Assembly: GCA_944358445.1 (NCBI GenBank)
Contig: CALVRC010000002.1
Span: forward strand, 1 to 64,000
Direction: 5' to 3'
Origin: an uncultured Bacilli bacterium
GTDB lineage: Bacteria > Bacillota_I > Bacilli_A > RF39 > UBA660
DNA: 64,000 bases
Made by a program: the position numbers and the translations under genes. The notes below the pieces were generated by a model, which did not search any database, was not told the DNA's origin, and saw only the letters and a list, made by a program, of their open reading frames with translations. Positions within the stretch are counted from its first letter, which is position 1; every line of letters starts with the position of its first letter. Positions 1-6,394 of the stretch are shown here, in pieces.

Positions 1-224
1 GACCTACGGGACCTACTGGACCTGCTAGTACGGTTACTGGACCAACAGGGGCTACTGGTGCGACTGGACCTGCGGGACCTACTGGACCAGATGGAGCAAC
101 TGGACCTACTGGTGCGAGTGGACCTACTGGGGCTTCAGGGCCAACCGGACCTACGGGACCTACTGGACCTGCTAGTACGGTTACTGGACCAACAGGGGCT
201 ACTGGTGCGACTGGACCTGCGGGA
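1..224 (+). repeat. Long direct repeats inside the collagen-like gene
   Basis: Bases 1-77 are repeated identically at 148-224, a shift of 147 bp or 49 codons. A further block beginning at 73 recurs at 301, a shift of 228 bp or 76 codons. All shifts are multiples of three, so recombination between copies would change the length of the triplet domain without breaking the frame. Confidence 0.9.
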
Positions 225-437
225 TCTACTGGAGCTACAGGGCCTACAGGACCGGCTGGTGCTACAGGTGCGACTGGACCTACGGGACCTACTGGACCTA
301 CGGGACCTACTGGACCAGATGGAGCAACTGGACCTACTGGTGCGAGTGGAGCGACTGGTGCTACAGGTGCGACTGGACCTACTGGACCAGAAGGACCAAC
401 GGGACCAACCGGACCAACGGGACCTACTGGACCATAA
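3..437 (+). CDS. Collagen-like Gly-X-Y repeat protein, C-terminal part
   Basis: The reading frame is open from the window edge to TAA at 435-437 and encodes about 144 residues that are almost entirely Gly-X-Y triplets ([15 protein letters not shown]), broken twice by an ASTVT insertion. Such collagen-like proteins in spore-forming Firmicutes are usually exosporium or surface filaments; that role is inference here. The 5' end lies outside the window, so any anchor or signal domain is unseen. The gene ends directly on the triplets, with no C-terminal globular domain of the BclA type. GC content is far above the surrounding DNA because of the Gly/Pro codons. A longer open frame at 58-552 in another phase is a shadow: it gives low-complexity Leu/Asp repeats and runs through the terminator. 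Confidence 0.85.
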   Translation, partial: PTGPTGPASTVTGPTGATGATGPAGPTGPDGATGPTGASGPTGASGPTGPTGPTGPASTVTGPTGATGATGPAGSTGATGPTGPAGATGATGPTGPTGPTGPTGPDGATGPTGASGATGATGATGPTGPEGPTGPTGPTGPTGP

Positions 438-453
438 TAAAATTTTTACAAAA

Positions 454-487
454 AAAGAACTTCGTTTTTATAAAACAAAGTTCTTTT
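454..487. terminator. Hairpin terminator between convergent genes
   Basis: A 15-bp stem with one mismatch (AAAGAACTT..GTTTT / AAAAC..AAGTTCTTT) is flanked by A-rich and T-rich tracts on both sides. It can therefore serve the collagen-like gene and the convergent yqeY gene. Confidence 0.75.
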
Positions 488-488
488 C

Positions 489-926
489 TTATCCAATTTT
501 TTCTTTGACAATTTTACTTACTAGCCCCATATCAGCTTTTCCTTTAACTTGAGAAGTTAACTCTTTCATAACTTTACCCATATCTTTTGTGGATTCTGGT
601 TTTACTACTTCAAAAACTTCATCAATTATTTTATTTAATTCTTCTTCAGTTAATTGTTTTGGTAAATATGTAGATAATATATCTATTTCCGCCTGAGTTT
701 TAGTTATTAAATCTTCTCTACCACCTTTTTTAAATTCATTGATTGAATCTTTTCTTGATTTAATTTCTTTAGTTATGACATCAATTACTTCTTCATCATT
801 TAATTCATGTTTTTTATTTAATTCACTCATTTGAATGGCACCTTTTACCATTCTAATAACAGCTAATTTTTCTTTATCTTGATTTTTCATTGCTGTTTTT
901 AAATCTTCTAAAATTTGATTACGCAT
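489..926 (-). CDS. yqeY: YqeY / GatB-YqeY domain protein
   Basis: The 145-aa product has the YqeY family pattern: an N-terminal helical part (MRNQILEDLKTAMKNQDK, IRMVKGAIQ) and a C-terminal part with LSTYLPKQLTEEEL and GKVMKELTSQVKGKADMG. The family resembles the tail domain of the GatB amidotransferase subunit, but its own biochemical role is not well defined; links to tRNA-dependent amidation are inference. Length is normal for the family. It starts at ATG 926 after AAAGGGGA. It lies just downstream of rpsU on the same strand, the order common in Firmicutes, with a hairpin between the two genes. Confidence 0.9.
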   Translation of the reverse strand: MRNQILEDLKTAMKNQDKEKLAVIRMVKGAIQMSELNKKHELNDEEVIDVITKEIKSRKDSINEFKKGGREDLITKTQAEIDILSTYLPKQLTEEELNKIIDEVFEVVKPESTKDMGKVMKELTSQVKGKADMGLVSKIVKEKIG

Positions 927-947
927 ATATATTCCCCTTTCATTTAG

Positions 948-973
948 AAAAAAGCCATATTAAATGGCTTTTT
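948..973 (-). terminator. Intercistronic hairpin between rpsU and yqeY
   Basis: A perfect stem (AAAAAGCCAT / ATGGCTTTTT) overlaps the rpsU stop codon and is followed on the minus strand by a short T-rich tract. It probably attenuates read-through from rpsU into yqeY, so that S21 is made in excess. Confidence 0.65.
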
Positions 974-1175
974 AATATCCACGATTTTCACGACGATTAC
1001 GGCGACGAGTATTTTTTATGCCTTCTTTTTTAGCATTTCTTCTTCTAACTCCTGGTTTTAAGTAACCGTCTTGTTTCTCTCTTAACTGTGCTAGGGAGCC
1101 ATCTTTACTATTGGCAGCTTTTAGGTTTCTAAGTGCACCATCAACATTGCCATTTCTAACTACTACTTTTGTCAT
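972..1175 (-). CDS. rpsU: 30S ribosomal protein S21 (bS21)
   Basis: The 67-aa product begins MTKVVVRNGNVDGALRNLK and ends in an Arg/Lys-rich tail (RRRNAKKEG..RRRNRRENRGY), the bS21 pattern. bS21 binds the 30S platform near the anti-Shine-Dalgarno end of 16S rRNA and helps initiation. ATG 1175 was chosen because GGGAGGGA lies just upstream and the alignment with bS21 starts there; the frame stays open upstream to 1232, but that extension is not bS21-like. A good sigma-A type promoter lies at 1204-1232. Confidence 0.95.
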   Translation of the reverse strand: MTKVVVRNGNVDGALRNLKAANSKDGSLAQLREKQDGYLKPGVRRRNAKKEGIKNTRRRNRRENRGY

Positions 1176-1203
1176 AAAAATCCCTCCCTTCTTGGCTAAG
1201 GAT

Positions 1204-1232
1204 ATTATAACACGCCATCTGTTTGTTTTCAA
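1204..1232 (-). promoter_or_regulatory. Sigma-A type promoter of rpsU-yqeY
   Basis: On the minus strand TTGAAA (1232-1227), a 17-bp spacer and TATAAT (1209-1204) lie about 30 bp before the rpsU start codon, with a TG just before the -10 hexamer. Confidence 0.75.
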
Positions 1233-1256
1233 GGAAAAAACACAAATTATATTAAA

Positions 1257-1278
1257 AAAGTAAGCATTTGCTTACTTT
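1257..1278 (-). terminator. Terminator of the bacteriocin operon
   Basis: A perfect 10-bp stem (AAAGTAAGCA / TGCTTACTTT, two-base loop on the DNA) overlaps the stop codon of the second bacteriocin peptide. It is followed on the minus strand by six T's. Confidence 0.8.
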
Positions 1279-1436
1279 ACATTACAAGTGGCTCCAGAGG
1301 TTATTCTTCTGAATGATGAACCAAGGCTTTTACCTAATTCTATGATTATACTTATACCTTTAACTATAGCATTAATAAATGTAGCGGTAATACTACCACC
1401 ATGTATTAACTTTAACTCACTATCTTTTAAAATCAT
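1272..1436 (-). CDS. Class II bacteriocin-like prepeptide with double-glycine leader (peptide B)
   Basis: The 54-aa peptide has a 14-residue leader MILKDSELKLIHGG ending in the Gly-Gly cut site of C39-peptidase exporters. A 40-residue core follows (SITATFINAIVKGIS... GKSLGSSFRRITSGATCNVK). The core has an amphipathic/hydrophobic first half and a GKSLGSxxRR tail of a type I associate with class II bacteriocins of Firmicutes; assignment to a named subfamily is uncertain. Its ATG overlaps the TGA of peptide A (ATGA), so the two are translationally coupled. The dedicated exporter gene is immediately upstream. No immunity gene is recognisable beside it. This gene is shorter than usual annotation cut-offs. 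Confidence 0.8.
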   Translation of the reverse strand: MILKDSELKLIHGGSITATFINAIVKGISIIIELGKSLGSSFRRITSGATCNVK

Positions 1437-1567
1437 TCATTACACGCTATTGGATTTATGAAGCCTTCTATAGCACTTATTATAAAGGTAACTATGCCAC
1501 CTAGAATAGCCCAAATACCATATCCTCCACCACTTATTTTCATTAACTCACTATTATTTAATTGCAT
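1433..1567 (-). CDS. Class II bacteriocin-like prepeptide with double-glycine leader (peptide A)
   Basis: The 44-aa peptide has leader MQLNNSELMKISGG, closely matching peptide B's leader in the xSELxxIxGG core. Its mature part of about 30 residues is glycine-rich and hydrophobic, begins GYGIWAILGG and has a single Cys near the C-terminus. An SD-like AAAGGGGA precedes the ATG. It lies 11 bp downstream of the C39 peptidase/ABC exporter and 4-bp overlaps peptide B. The arrangement suggests a two-peptide bacteriocin, or two bacteriocins made together. Membrane permeabilisation of competitors is inference from the class. Confidence 0.8.
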   Translation of the reverse strand: MQLNNSELMKISGGGYGIWAILGGIVTFIISAIEGFINPIACNE

Positions 1568-1578
1568 AAATCCCCTTT

Positions 1579-3615
1579 CTAGTTATTACGCATTACATCA
1601 ACAACAACTTTACCATCTTTAATTTTGATAAATTTATCAAATAAATCTAAATTATCTAATCTATGGGAAATATATATTATAGTTTTGTCATAATAATTAT
1701 CAAACAGTTTTTTAAGTATTCTCCTTTCCATATCTACACTTACTTGATTTAAACCTTCATCGATAATTAAAATGTTAAAATTATTTAATGCTCTGGCTAA
1801 AACAATACGTTGTTTTTGACCTCCAGATAAATTAAATCCATCTTCTTCTATTATTTGGTAATTATCTTTTGAAAATTCTTCTATTTCACATATTTGTTTA
1901 GAAATAGAGTTACTATGATTTAGATTTAAATTATCTATTAAGGTTCCAGTAAACAATGTTTCTTTTTGAGAAACATATGTTATATCATCAAAATTATAAT
2001 CTTTAACTTCATTATTATTTATTGTAATACTTCCTTTATAATCTTTATAATAACCTTTAATTATTTTAAATAGGGTTGATTTACCAGAACCACTGTCTCC
2101 AGTAACTATAACTTTATTTGATTTTTTTATTGTTAAATTAATATTTTTTAAAACATCTTTGTGTTTATCAAATGAGTAACTTAAATTTTTTATTACAATG
2201 TTGTTATCAGCTGGAATATGTTTTAAGTTTTCTGATTTCTTATTGATCAGTTCAGTTATGTTTGCCAAAGCAGCTTTAGTTTCACATATTTGATAGCTAT
2301 ATTCTAAAATGTTTACTATATATGAAATTAGTAATGAAGTTAATAGAAATAGAATGATAAAGTGTGTTAAATCATTGTTATAAACATTAAATATTAAAAT
2401 ACTTAATATTATCATTCCCAAATCATTTACTATATTTTTTAAGAATTTTGATTTTTCTTCACTTATATATAGTTTTTTGCTTGTTTGTATAAACATTTGA
2501 TATTTGTCTATAAAGGAATCATGAATTTTTTTCACTATATCTAAGTTTTTGATTGTTTCAAAGCCATTAATGTGTTCAACAATATATGAAGTTATTAATG
2601 ATTTTTGTCTAGTTACTTCGTTTGTTTTTATTTTTTGTTTCTTTCGATAGATTAAGGTAATGATTAAAATTATTACTATTAATAATATAGTTACTATTAG
2701 AATTATGAAATTGATTTTTAAAATTGCAAAAGACACTAAAATTAATAAAGGTATTTCAAGAATGGAGAATTGAACTATATTACTTATTAAATTTCTAATA
2801 ATATATAAGTCATTTAAGTAACTAGTGATTTCACCTGTTGTTTTATAACGGTAATAACGGTAAGGAAGGTTTAATATTTTATTAAAAATATCCTCTGAAA
2901 GTTCTTTTTCAAGTTTTAAATTAAAGTTTATCAATAACTTGTTTTTTATAAAAGTTATAATATTTTTAATAATAAATAGCCCAAGAAATACGGACCAAAT
3001 GTTATATAATTTATTAGAATAAAACATTGAAATTATTATTGGTAGAAAGAGAGAAACCAAGACTGTTAAAAGATTAATAATTAAAGAGAGAAATTGAATT
3101 ACTATAACTACTTTTATATGTTTTTTTAAATATTGCCAGATAAACTTTAAGACTTGTGGTTTACTTTCACAAATAATATGCGCTATTGGATACATATGAA
3201 TGGTAACACCACTCCATATTGTATTAAATTCTTTAAATGAGATTTTTTTTATACCTATGGATGGATCAGCAATAGATAATGTTTGATTTTTTGAATTTAC
3301 TTTATATATAACTATGTAATGGGTGTAGGAGTGGTTTATTATTACATGAGCTATACAAGGTAATTTTAATTTTGTAATATCTTTTGATTTTAAACCATAA
3401 CTTTTGAAACCTATACTGTTTAATGTCTGTTTTATATTATAGGCGGTGGTACCATTTTGGTTTGTGTTCATCATTTCACCTAATTTGTCCAGGCTTATAT
3501 ATCCATTATAATATTTTAATATCATTTGGACGCATGCTGGACCACAATCTTTAATTCCACGCTGTTTTGTAAACGGATATTTTTTAATTATTTCACCTCC
3601 CTCATATATTAACAT
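1579..3615 (-). CDS. Bacteriocin-processing ABC exporter with C39 peptidase domain (PCAT)
   Basis: Domain order: C39 double-glycine peptidase (about residues 10-140; Cys in KDCGPACVQM, His in THYIVIY, Asp in ADPSIG), six-helix ABC membrane domain (about 160-440) and ATPase (about 460-678; Walker A GDSGSGKST, signature LSGGQKQR, Walker B NILIIDE). Such proteins cut the leader after Gly-Gly and export the mature peptide; the two substrates follow directly. The ATG at 3615 has no SD, whereas GGGAGGTGA at 3601-3593 lies 7 nt before an ATT codon at 3588. Starting there gives MKKYPFTKQRG..DCG, the usual N-terminus of this family, so the true start is probably AUU 3588 (669 aa). Confidence 0.92.
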   Translation of the reverse strand: MLIYEGGEIIKKYPFTKQRGIKDCGPACVQMILKYYNGYISLDKLGEMMNTNQNGTTAYNIKQTLNSIGFKSYGLKSKDITKLKLPCIAHVIINHSYTHYIVIYKVNSKNQTLSIADPSIGIKKISFKEFNTIWSGVTIHMYPIAHIICESKPQVLKFIWQYLKKHIKVVIVIQFLSLIINLLTVLVSLFLPIIISMFYSNKLYNIWSVFLGLFIIKNIITFIKNKLLINFNLKLEKELSEDIFNKILNLPYRYYRYKTTGEITSYLNDLYIIRNLISNIVQFSILEIPLLILVSFAILKINFIILIVTILLIVIILIITLIYRKKQKIKTNEVTRQKSLITSYIVEHINGFETIKNLDIVKKIHDSFIDKYQMFIQTSKKLYISEEKSKFLKNIVNDLGMIILSILIFNVYNNDLTHFIILFLLTSLLISYIVNILEYSYQICETKAALANITELINKKSENLKHIPADNNIVIKNLSYSFDKHKDVLKNINLTIKKSNKVIVTGDSGSGKSTLFKIIKGYYKDYKGSITINNNEVKDYNFDDITYVSQKETLFTGTLIDNLNLNHSNSISKQICEIEEFSKDNYQIIEEDGFNLSGGQKQRIVLARALNNFNILIIDEGLNQVSVDMERRILKKLFDNYYDKTIIYISHRLDNLDLFDKFIKIKDGKVVVDVMRNN

Positions 3616-3658
3616 ACGATGTGAGGTGGCCGTTTTCCTTCAAAAAAAACAAAAAAAG

Positions 3659-4180
3659 TTATTTTTGAAAAATTTTTATGTTTTTCGTTCCATAACTTTT
3701 TTCTTTTATTAATTTTAAATCAGTTTTAGGATTCCCTATTTCGTATTCACAAATTACAATACCATTTTCATTTAACAAATCTCTTTCTTCAATTATTCTT
3801 AGTGACTTATCCATTTGATTCTCTTTATAAGGTGGGTCTAAAAAAATAATATCAAACTTGTCTTCTGTGGTTTTTAAAAATTTTTTATAATCTATATATA
3901 TTATTTTTAAATCTTCGTTAAAGTTTTGACTATTTGCTTTTATTGTTTTTATAGCTTCTTTATTATTATCAATTAAATAACAAGTTTTAGCTCCATTACT
4001 TATAGCTTCTAAACCCAAAGCACCACTACCAGCAAATAAATCTAACACTTTACTATCTTTAATATATGTTTGAATCATTCCGAATAACGATTCTTTGACT
4101 CTATCTAATGTTGGTCTTGTTCCTTCAATGTTAAATCCTTCTAATTTTTTTCCTTTATATTTTCCACTGATAATACGCAT
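3659..4180 (-). CDS. rsmD: 16S rRNA (guanine(966)-N(2))-methyltransferase RsmD
   Basis: The 173-aa protein is of normal length. It begins MRIISGKYKGKKLEG and has the SAM-binding motif VLDLFAGSGALGLEA and the catalytic DPPY motif (FLDPPYKE). RsmD methylates G966 of 16S rRNA in the 30S head, near the P-site tRNA. The gene is ylbH of the Bacillus ylb cluster, and the ylbD-ylbE-rsmD order here preserves that synteny. The start ATG 4180 follows GGTGAT. Confidence 0.93.
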   Translation of the reverse strand: MRIISGKYKGKKLEGFNIEGTRPTLDRVKESLFGMIQTYIKDSKVLDLFAGSGALGLEAISNGAKTCYLIDNNKEAIKTIKANSQNFNEDLKIIYIDYKKFLKTTEDKFDIIFLDPPYKENQMDKSLRIIEERDLLNENGIVICEYEIGNPKTDLKLIKEKSYGTKNIKIFQK

Positions 4181-4208
4181 AATTAATCACCAATTTTATT
4201 TTAACACA

Positions 4209-4430
4209 TTATCTTAAACTGACCAATAATTTTTCTAACATTTCAAAAGTATTGAAGGCTTTTTCTAATCTATCAACTTTAGATAAATGATAAGCCTCTT
4301 TTACTTCGTTTTCGAATCTTTTAAATTCCCATGGTGTCCTATTTAATATTTTGTACCAATGGGCGTGCTGTCTTAAATATCTAAGATAGTTTTCATTTTC
4401 TTTTATTTTAAATTGAAGTTCTAAGCTCAT
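4209..4430 (-). CDS. ylbE: YlbE-like protein
   Basis: The 73-aa product has the YlbE hallmark of an N-terminal YLRYLRQHAHWYKILNR stretch (family: YLxYIRxxPxWYRxLxR) followed by a helical tail. Its function is unknown. The start codon overlaps the stop of ylbD by one base (TAATG), indicating translational coupling, and it sits between ylbD and rsmD as in Bacillus. Confidence 0.8.
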   Translation of the reverse strand: MSLELQFKIKENENYLRYLRQHAHWYKILNRTPWEFKRFENEVKEAYHLSKVDRLEKAFNTFEMLEKLLVSLR

Positions 4431-4783
4431 TAATCATCAAAGTGTTTATATATTGGTCTTGGTTTATAATTATTAGTTTGTGGCGCATTTTTATTGGATG
4501 ACATATCTTGAAGTAAACTTAAAACTCTTTGTAAACTAGTTACCCCATTTTGAATACCATCTAGATCTAATCCTTTAATGAAAGAAGCTAAATCAAATGA
4601 CGAGGTAGCGGCAACAGTAGACTGATTTTCTTTAACTAAATAATCTTTCCAGGCATCTTTATCTTCTCCATATAAATCGTATATTTCATAAAACTTTTGC
4701 CAGGTCATTTTTCCATCTTTAACGTGCTTTAATAAAATTGGATTACTTTTAACAAAATCTTTAAATTTTTCTTTTGTTTCCAT
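4430..4783 (-). CDS. ylbD: YlbD-like putative spore coat protein
   Basis: The 117-aa product starts METKEKFKDFVKSNPILLKHVKDGKMTWQKFYEIYDLYGED, the YlbD pattern (KxFVxxxPxL...V..G..TWQ..YE.W.LYGE). The C-terminal half has a low-complexity linker and a helix (ASFIKGLDLDGIQNGV). The family is annotated as coat protein in Bacillus, so a spore role is inference. I chose ATG 4783, preceded by AGGTGA; an in-frame GTG at 4792 would place the SD inside the gene. Confidence 0.8.
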   Translation of the reverse strand: METKEKFKDFVKSNPILLKHVKDGKMTWQKFYEIYDLYGEDKDAWKDYLVKENQSTVAATSSFDLASFIKGLDLDGIQNGVTSLQRVLSLLQDMSSNKNAPQTNNYKPRPIYKHFDD

Positions 4784-4856
4784 TAAAATCACCTATATTA
4801 ATATATTCATTACATAGGAAAAAAACACAATATATAAAATTTTTTATTGACATTTA

Positions 4857-4884
4857 AAATAGCCATACAATTTTATGGCTATTT
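4857..4884. terminator. Hairpin terminator after the 4879-5196 gene
   Basis: A perfect 11-bp stem (AAATAGCCATA / TATGGCTATTT) overlaps the stop of the minus-strand gene, with A/T-rich flanks. Confidence 0.6.
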
Positions 4885-5196
4885 CTTTATATGCTGTTTT
4901 TGATTTTCTTGTTCATATTCATAGCATTTTAAAATATTTTCTATGTGATAATCTAAATCAGCTGGAAAATAAGAATCATATGGGTTTTCATCCCAATCAT
5001 AATCAACTTCATATTCATAAAGATCTAATTCTTTTAATCTTTCTATTAGATATTTATATTTAGTTATTTCTTCAATTAAATATGCTTCTTTATCAGAAAT
5101 TTTATTGATTTTCATTAGAATTTCACCGAGTTTTTTATAATATTCTAACTCATTTTCCAAAAGAAATTCTCTATCTATATAAGGTTCTTTAATCAT
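4879..5196 (-). CDS. Hypothetical acidic helical protein
   Basis: I do not recognise this 105-aa protein. It is strongly acidic and rich in Tyr, Glu and Lys, with no membrane segment or signal peptide, and is predicted largely helical. The C-terminal third has a DYDWDENPYDSYFP segment. It starts at ATG 5196 after AAAGGAAAG, 11 bp downstream of the TasA-like gene at 5208-5699, so it is probably co-transcribed with it, and ends in a hairpin terminator. Confidence 0.65.
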   Translation of the reverse strand: MIKEPYIDREFLLENELEYYKKLGEILMKINKISDKEAYLIEEITKYKYLIERLKELDLYEYEVDYDWDENPYDSYFPADLDYHIENILKCYEYEQENQKQHIKK

Positions 5197-5207
5197 TTTT
5201 CTTTCCT

Positions 5208-5699
5208 TTATCCATTTTGAACATAGTTAAGTTTAACTGTTAATGTTGCAGATATTTCCTCTGGCTGTGATGTTATGGTATCACTATAACTTACTATAAC
5301 ATTATAAGTTTGTTTTTGACCAGCTTCTAATAAATCATTTTCATTGATCCCTGATGTTTGAAATACAATGGCTGGATTTTTAGAATCAGTCATTTCTATA
5401 CTTTCAACTTTAGCATCTACATTTCCTTCATTAGAAATGGTAACTTCATATGTCATACTATCGCCAGGAGAAACTAAATTTGTTTTAAAGGTTACAGCGG
5501 TATCTGAGACAACTGGTTCAAAGGCTTTTGTGGCATCACCTATTACATTTTTAGTAGTTACATCAGTTATTTTAATATTCCAATCACTAGTGATTGAAGC
5601 TGTTCCCGTTATATTTAATGTTGTCTGAAATGCGGCATAACCTATAGCCATTATACATACAATGGCAACTAGAAAAGAAATTATAATATTTTTTTTCAT
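5208..5699 (-). CDS. TasA/camelysin-like SipW-dependent surface protein
   Basis: The 163-aa product has a signal peptide with the motif shared by all paralogues in this window (hydrophobic stretch, then MAIGYAAFQTTLNITGTA). A beta-rich domain follows with WNIKIT, NLVSPGDSMTYEVTISNEG and a C-terminal LTVKLNYVQNG. In Bacillus, TasA/CalY proteins with this type of signal are cut by SipW and form extracellular fibres; the matching SipW-like peptidase is at 17910-19052. ATG 5699 was chosen over the in-frame GTG at 5708 because AGGTGAGGA precedes it. A TATAAT with an extended TG lies about 20 bp upstream. Confidence 0.85.
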   Translation of the reverse strand: MKKNIIISFLVAIVCIMAIGYAAFQTTLNITGTASITSDWNIKITDVTTKNVIGDATKAFEPVVSDTAVTFKTNLVSPGDSMTYEVTISNEGNVDAKVESIEMTDSKNPAIVFQTSGINENDLLEAGQKQTYNVIVSYSDTITSQPEEISATLTVKLNYVQNG

Positions 5700-5743
5700 C
5701 TTCCTCACCTATTTTAATTATAACACAATATAGAAAAAAAGTC

Positions 5744-6394
5744 CTATTCACTAGCACTTTTTTCACTCATAGAAGCAACTTCTATTTTATTTCCATTATG
5801 AATTAGTATCAAACTACCTTCTGTTTGGTAATCCATATCTTCTTTATATTCAATACTAAAATTAAATACATAAGCGTTTTCGTCAGTGTTTTCTCCATAT
5901 TGATATGTTTCATTTTTTACTTTTGTTACTTTGACGTTTGTTACTTCTGGTAGTTCTTGGTTTCTTTCTCCATATACATCACTTTCTACTGATTTATACA
6001 TTGAGTCCATGGCAAACTTTTCAAAGTCGCTTTGATAATCTGAATAGACGAACTCTTTACCACCAACATCGTTTTTACTTATTTTATTATCTAAATTAAA
6101 GAAATCAGCAATAAACATTTGTGCAACTAATTCGGCATATTTATCTTTATCTACTTCTTTTTCGTTTAATGTTTTTTCTAATTCTTTAAATAATTTTTTA
6201 TAATAAGCTGTTGCGGTATCTTTTAATGTATAACCATAGGCATCTATTGAGGCTACTTCTTTTATTTCTTTCGTGTTACTTTCTTTATGCGTTAATTTAC
6301 TGATTGTTAAAATGGATCCAGCAATTATAAGTGCGAGTAGGATTATTAAAATTGCTACTCTTTTAACATTTACTTTACGTTTTTTCTTTTTCAT
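5744..6394 (-). CDS. Hypothetical membrane-anchored extracellular protein
   Basis: I do not recognise this 216-aa protein. It has a very basic N-terminus (MKKKKRKVNVKRV), one transmembrane segment (about 13-32) and a soluble, probably extracellular domain of about 180 residues. The start overlaps the stop of the LTA-synthase-like gene by 4 bp, so the two are coupled. An accessory role in the polymer synthesis of its partner is inference from this coupling alone. Confidence 0.75.
   Translation of the reverse strand: MKKKKRKVNVKRVAILIILLALIIAGSILTISKLTHKESNTKEIKEVASIDAYGYTLKDTATAYYKKLFKELEKTLNEKEVDKDKYAELVAQMFIADFFNLDNKISKNDVGGKEFVYSDYQSDFEKFAMDSMYKSVESDVYGERNQELPEVTNVKVTKVKNETYQYGENTDENAYVFNFSIEYKEDMDYQTEGSLILIHNGNKIEVASMSEKSASE

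Noticed and set aside
1-437. Direct repeats as a possible CRISPR array
   Set aside because: Repeats are codon-based, of variable length and without unique spacers; they encode Gly-X-Y triplets.
58-552. Long plus-strand frame of Leu/Asp/Gln repeats over the collagen-like gene
   Set aside because: It is the out-of-phase shadow of Gly-X-Y codons and runs through the terminator and into the convergent yqeY gene.
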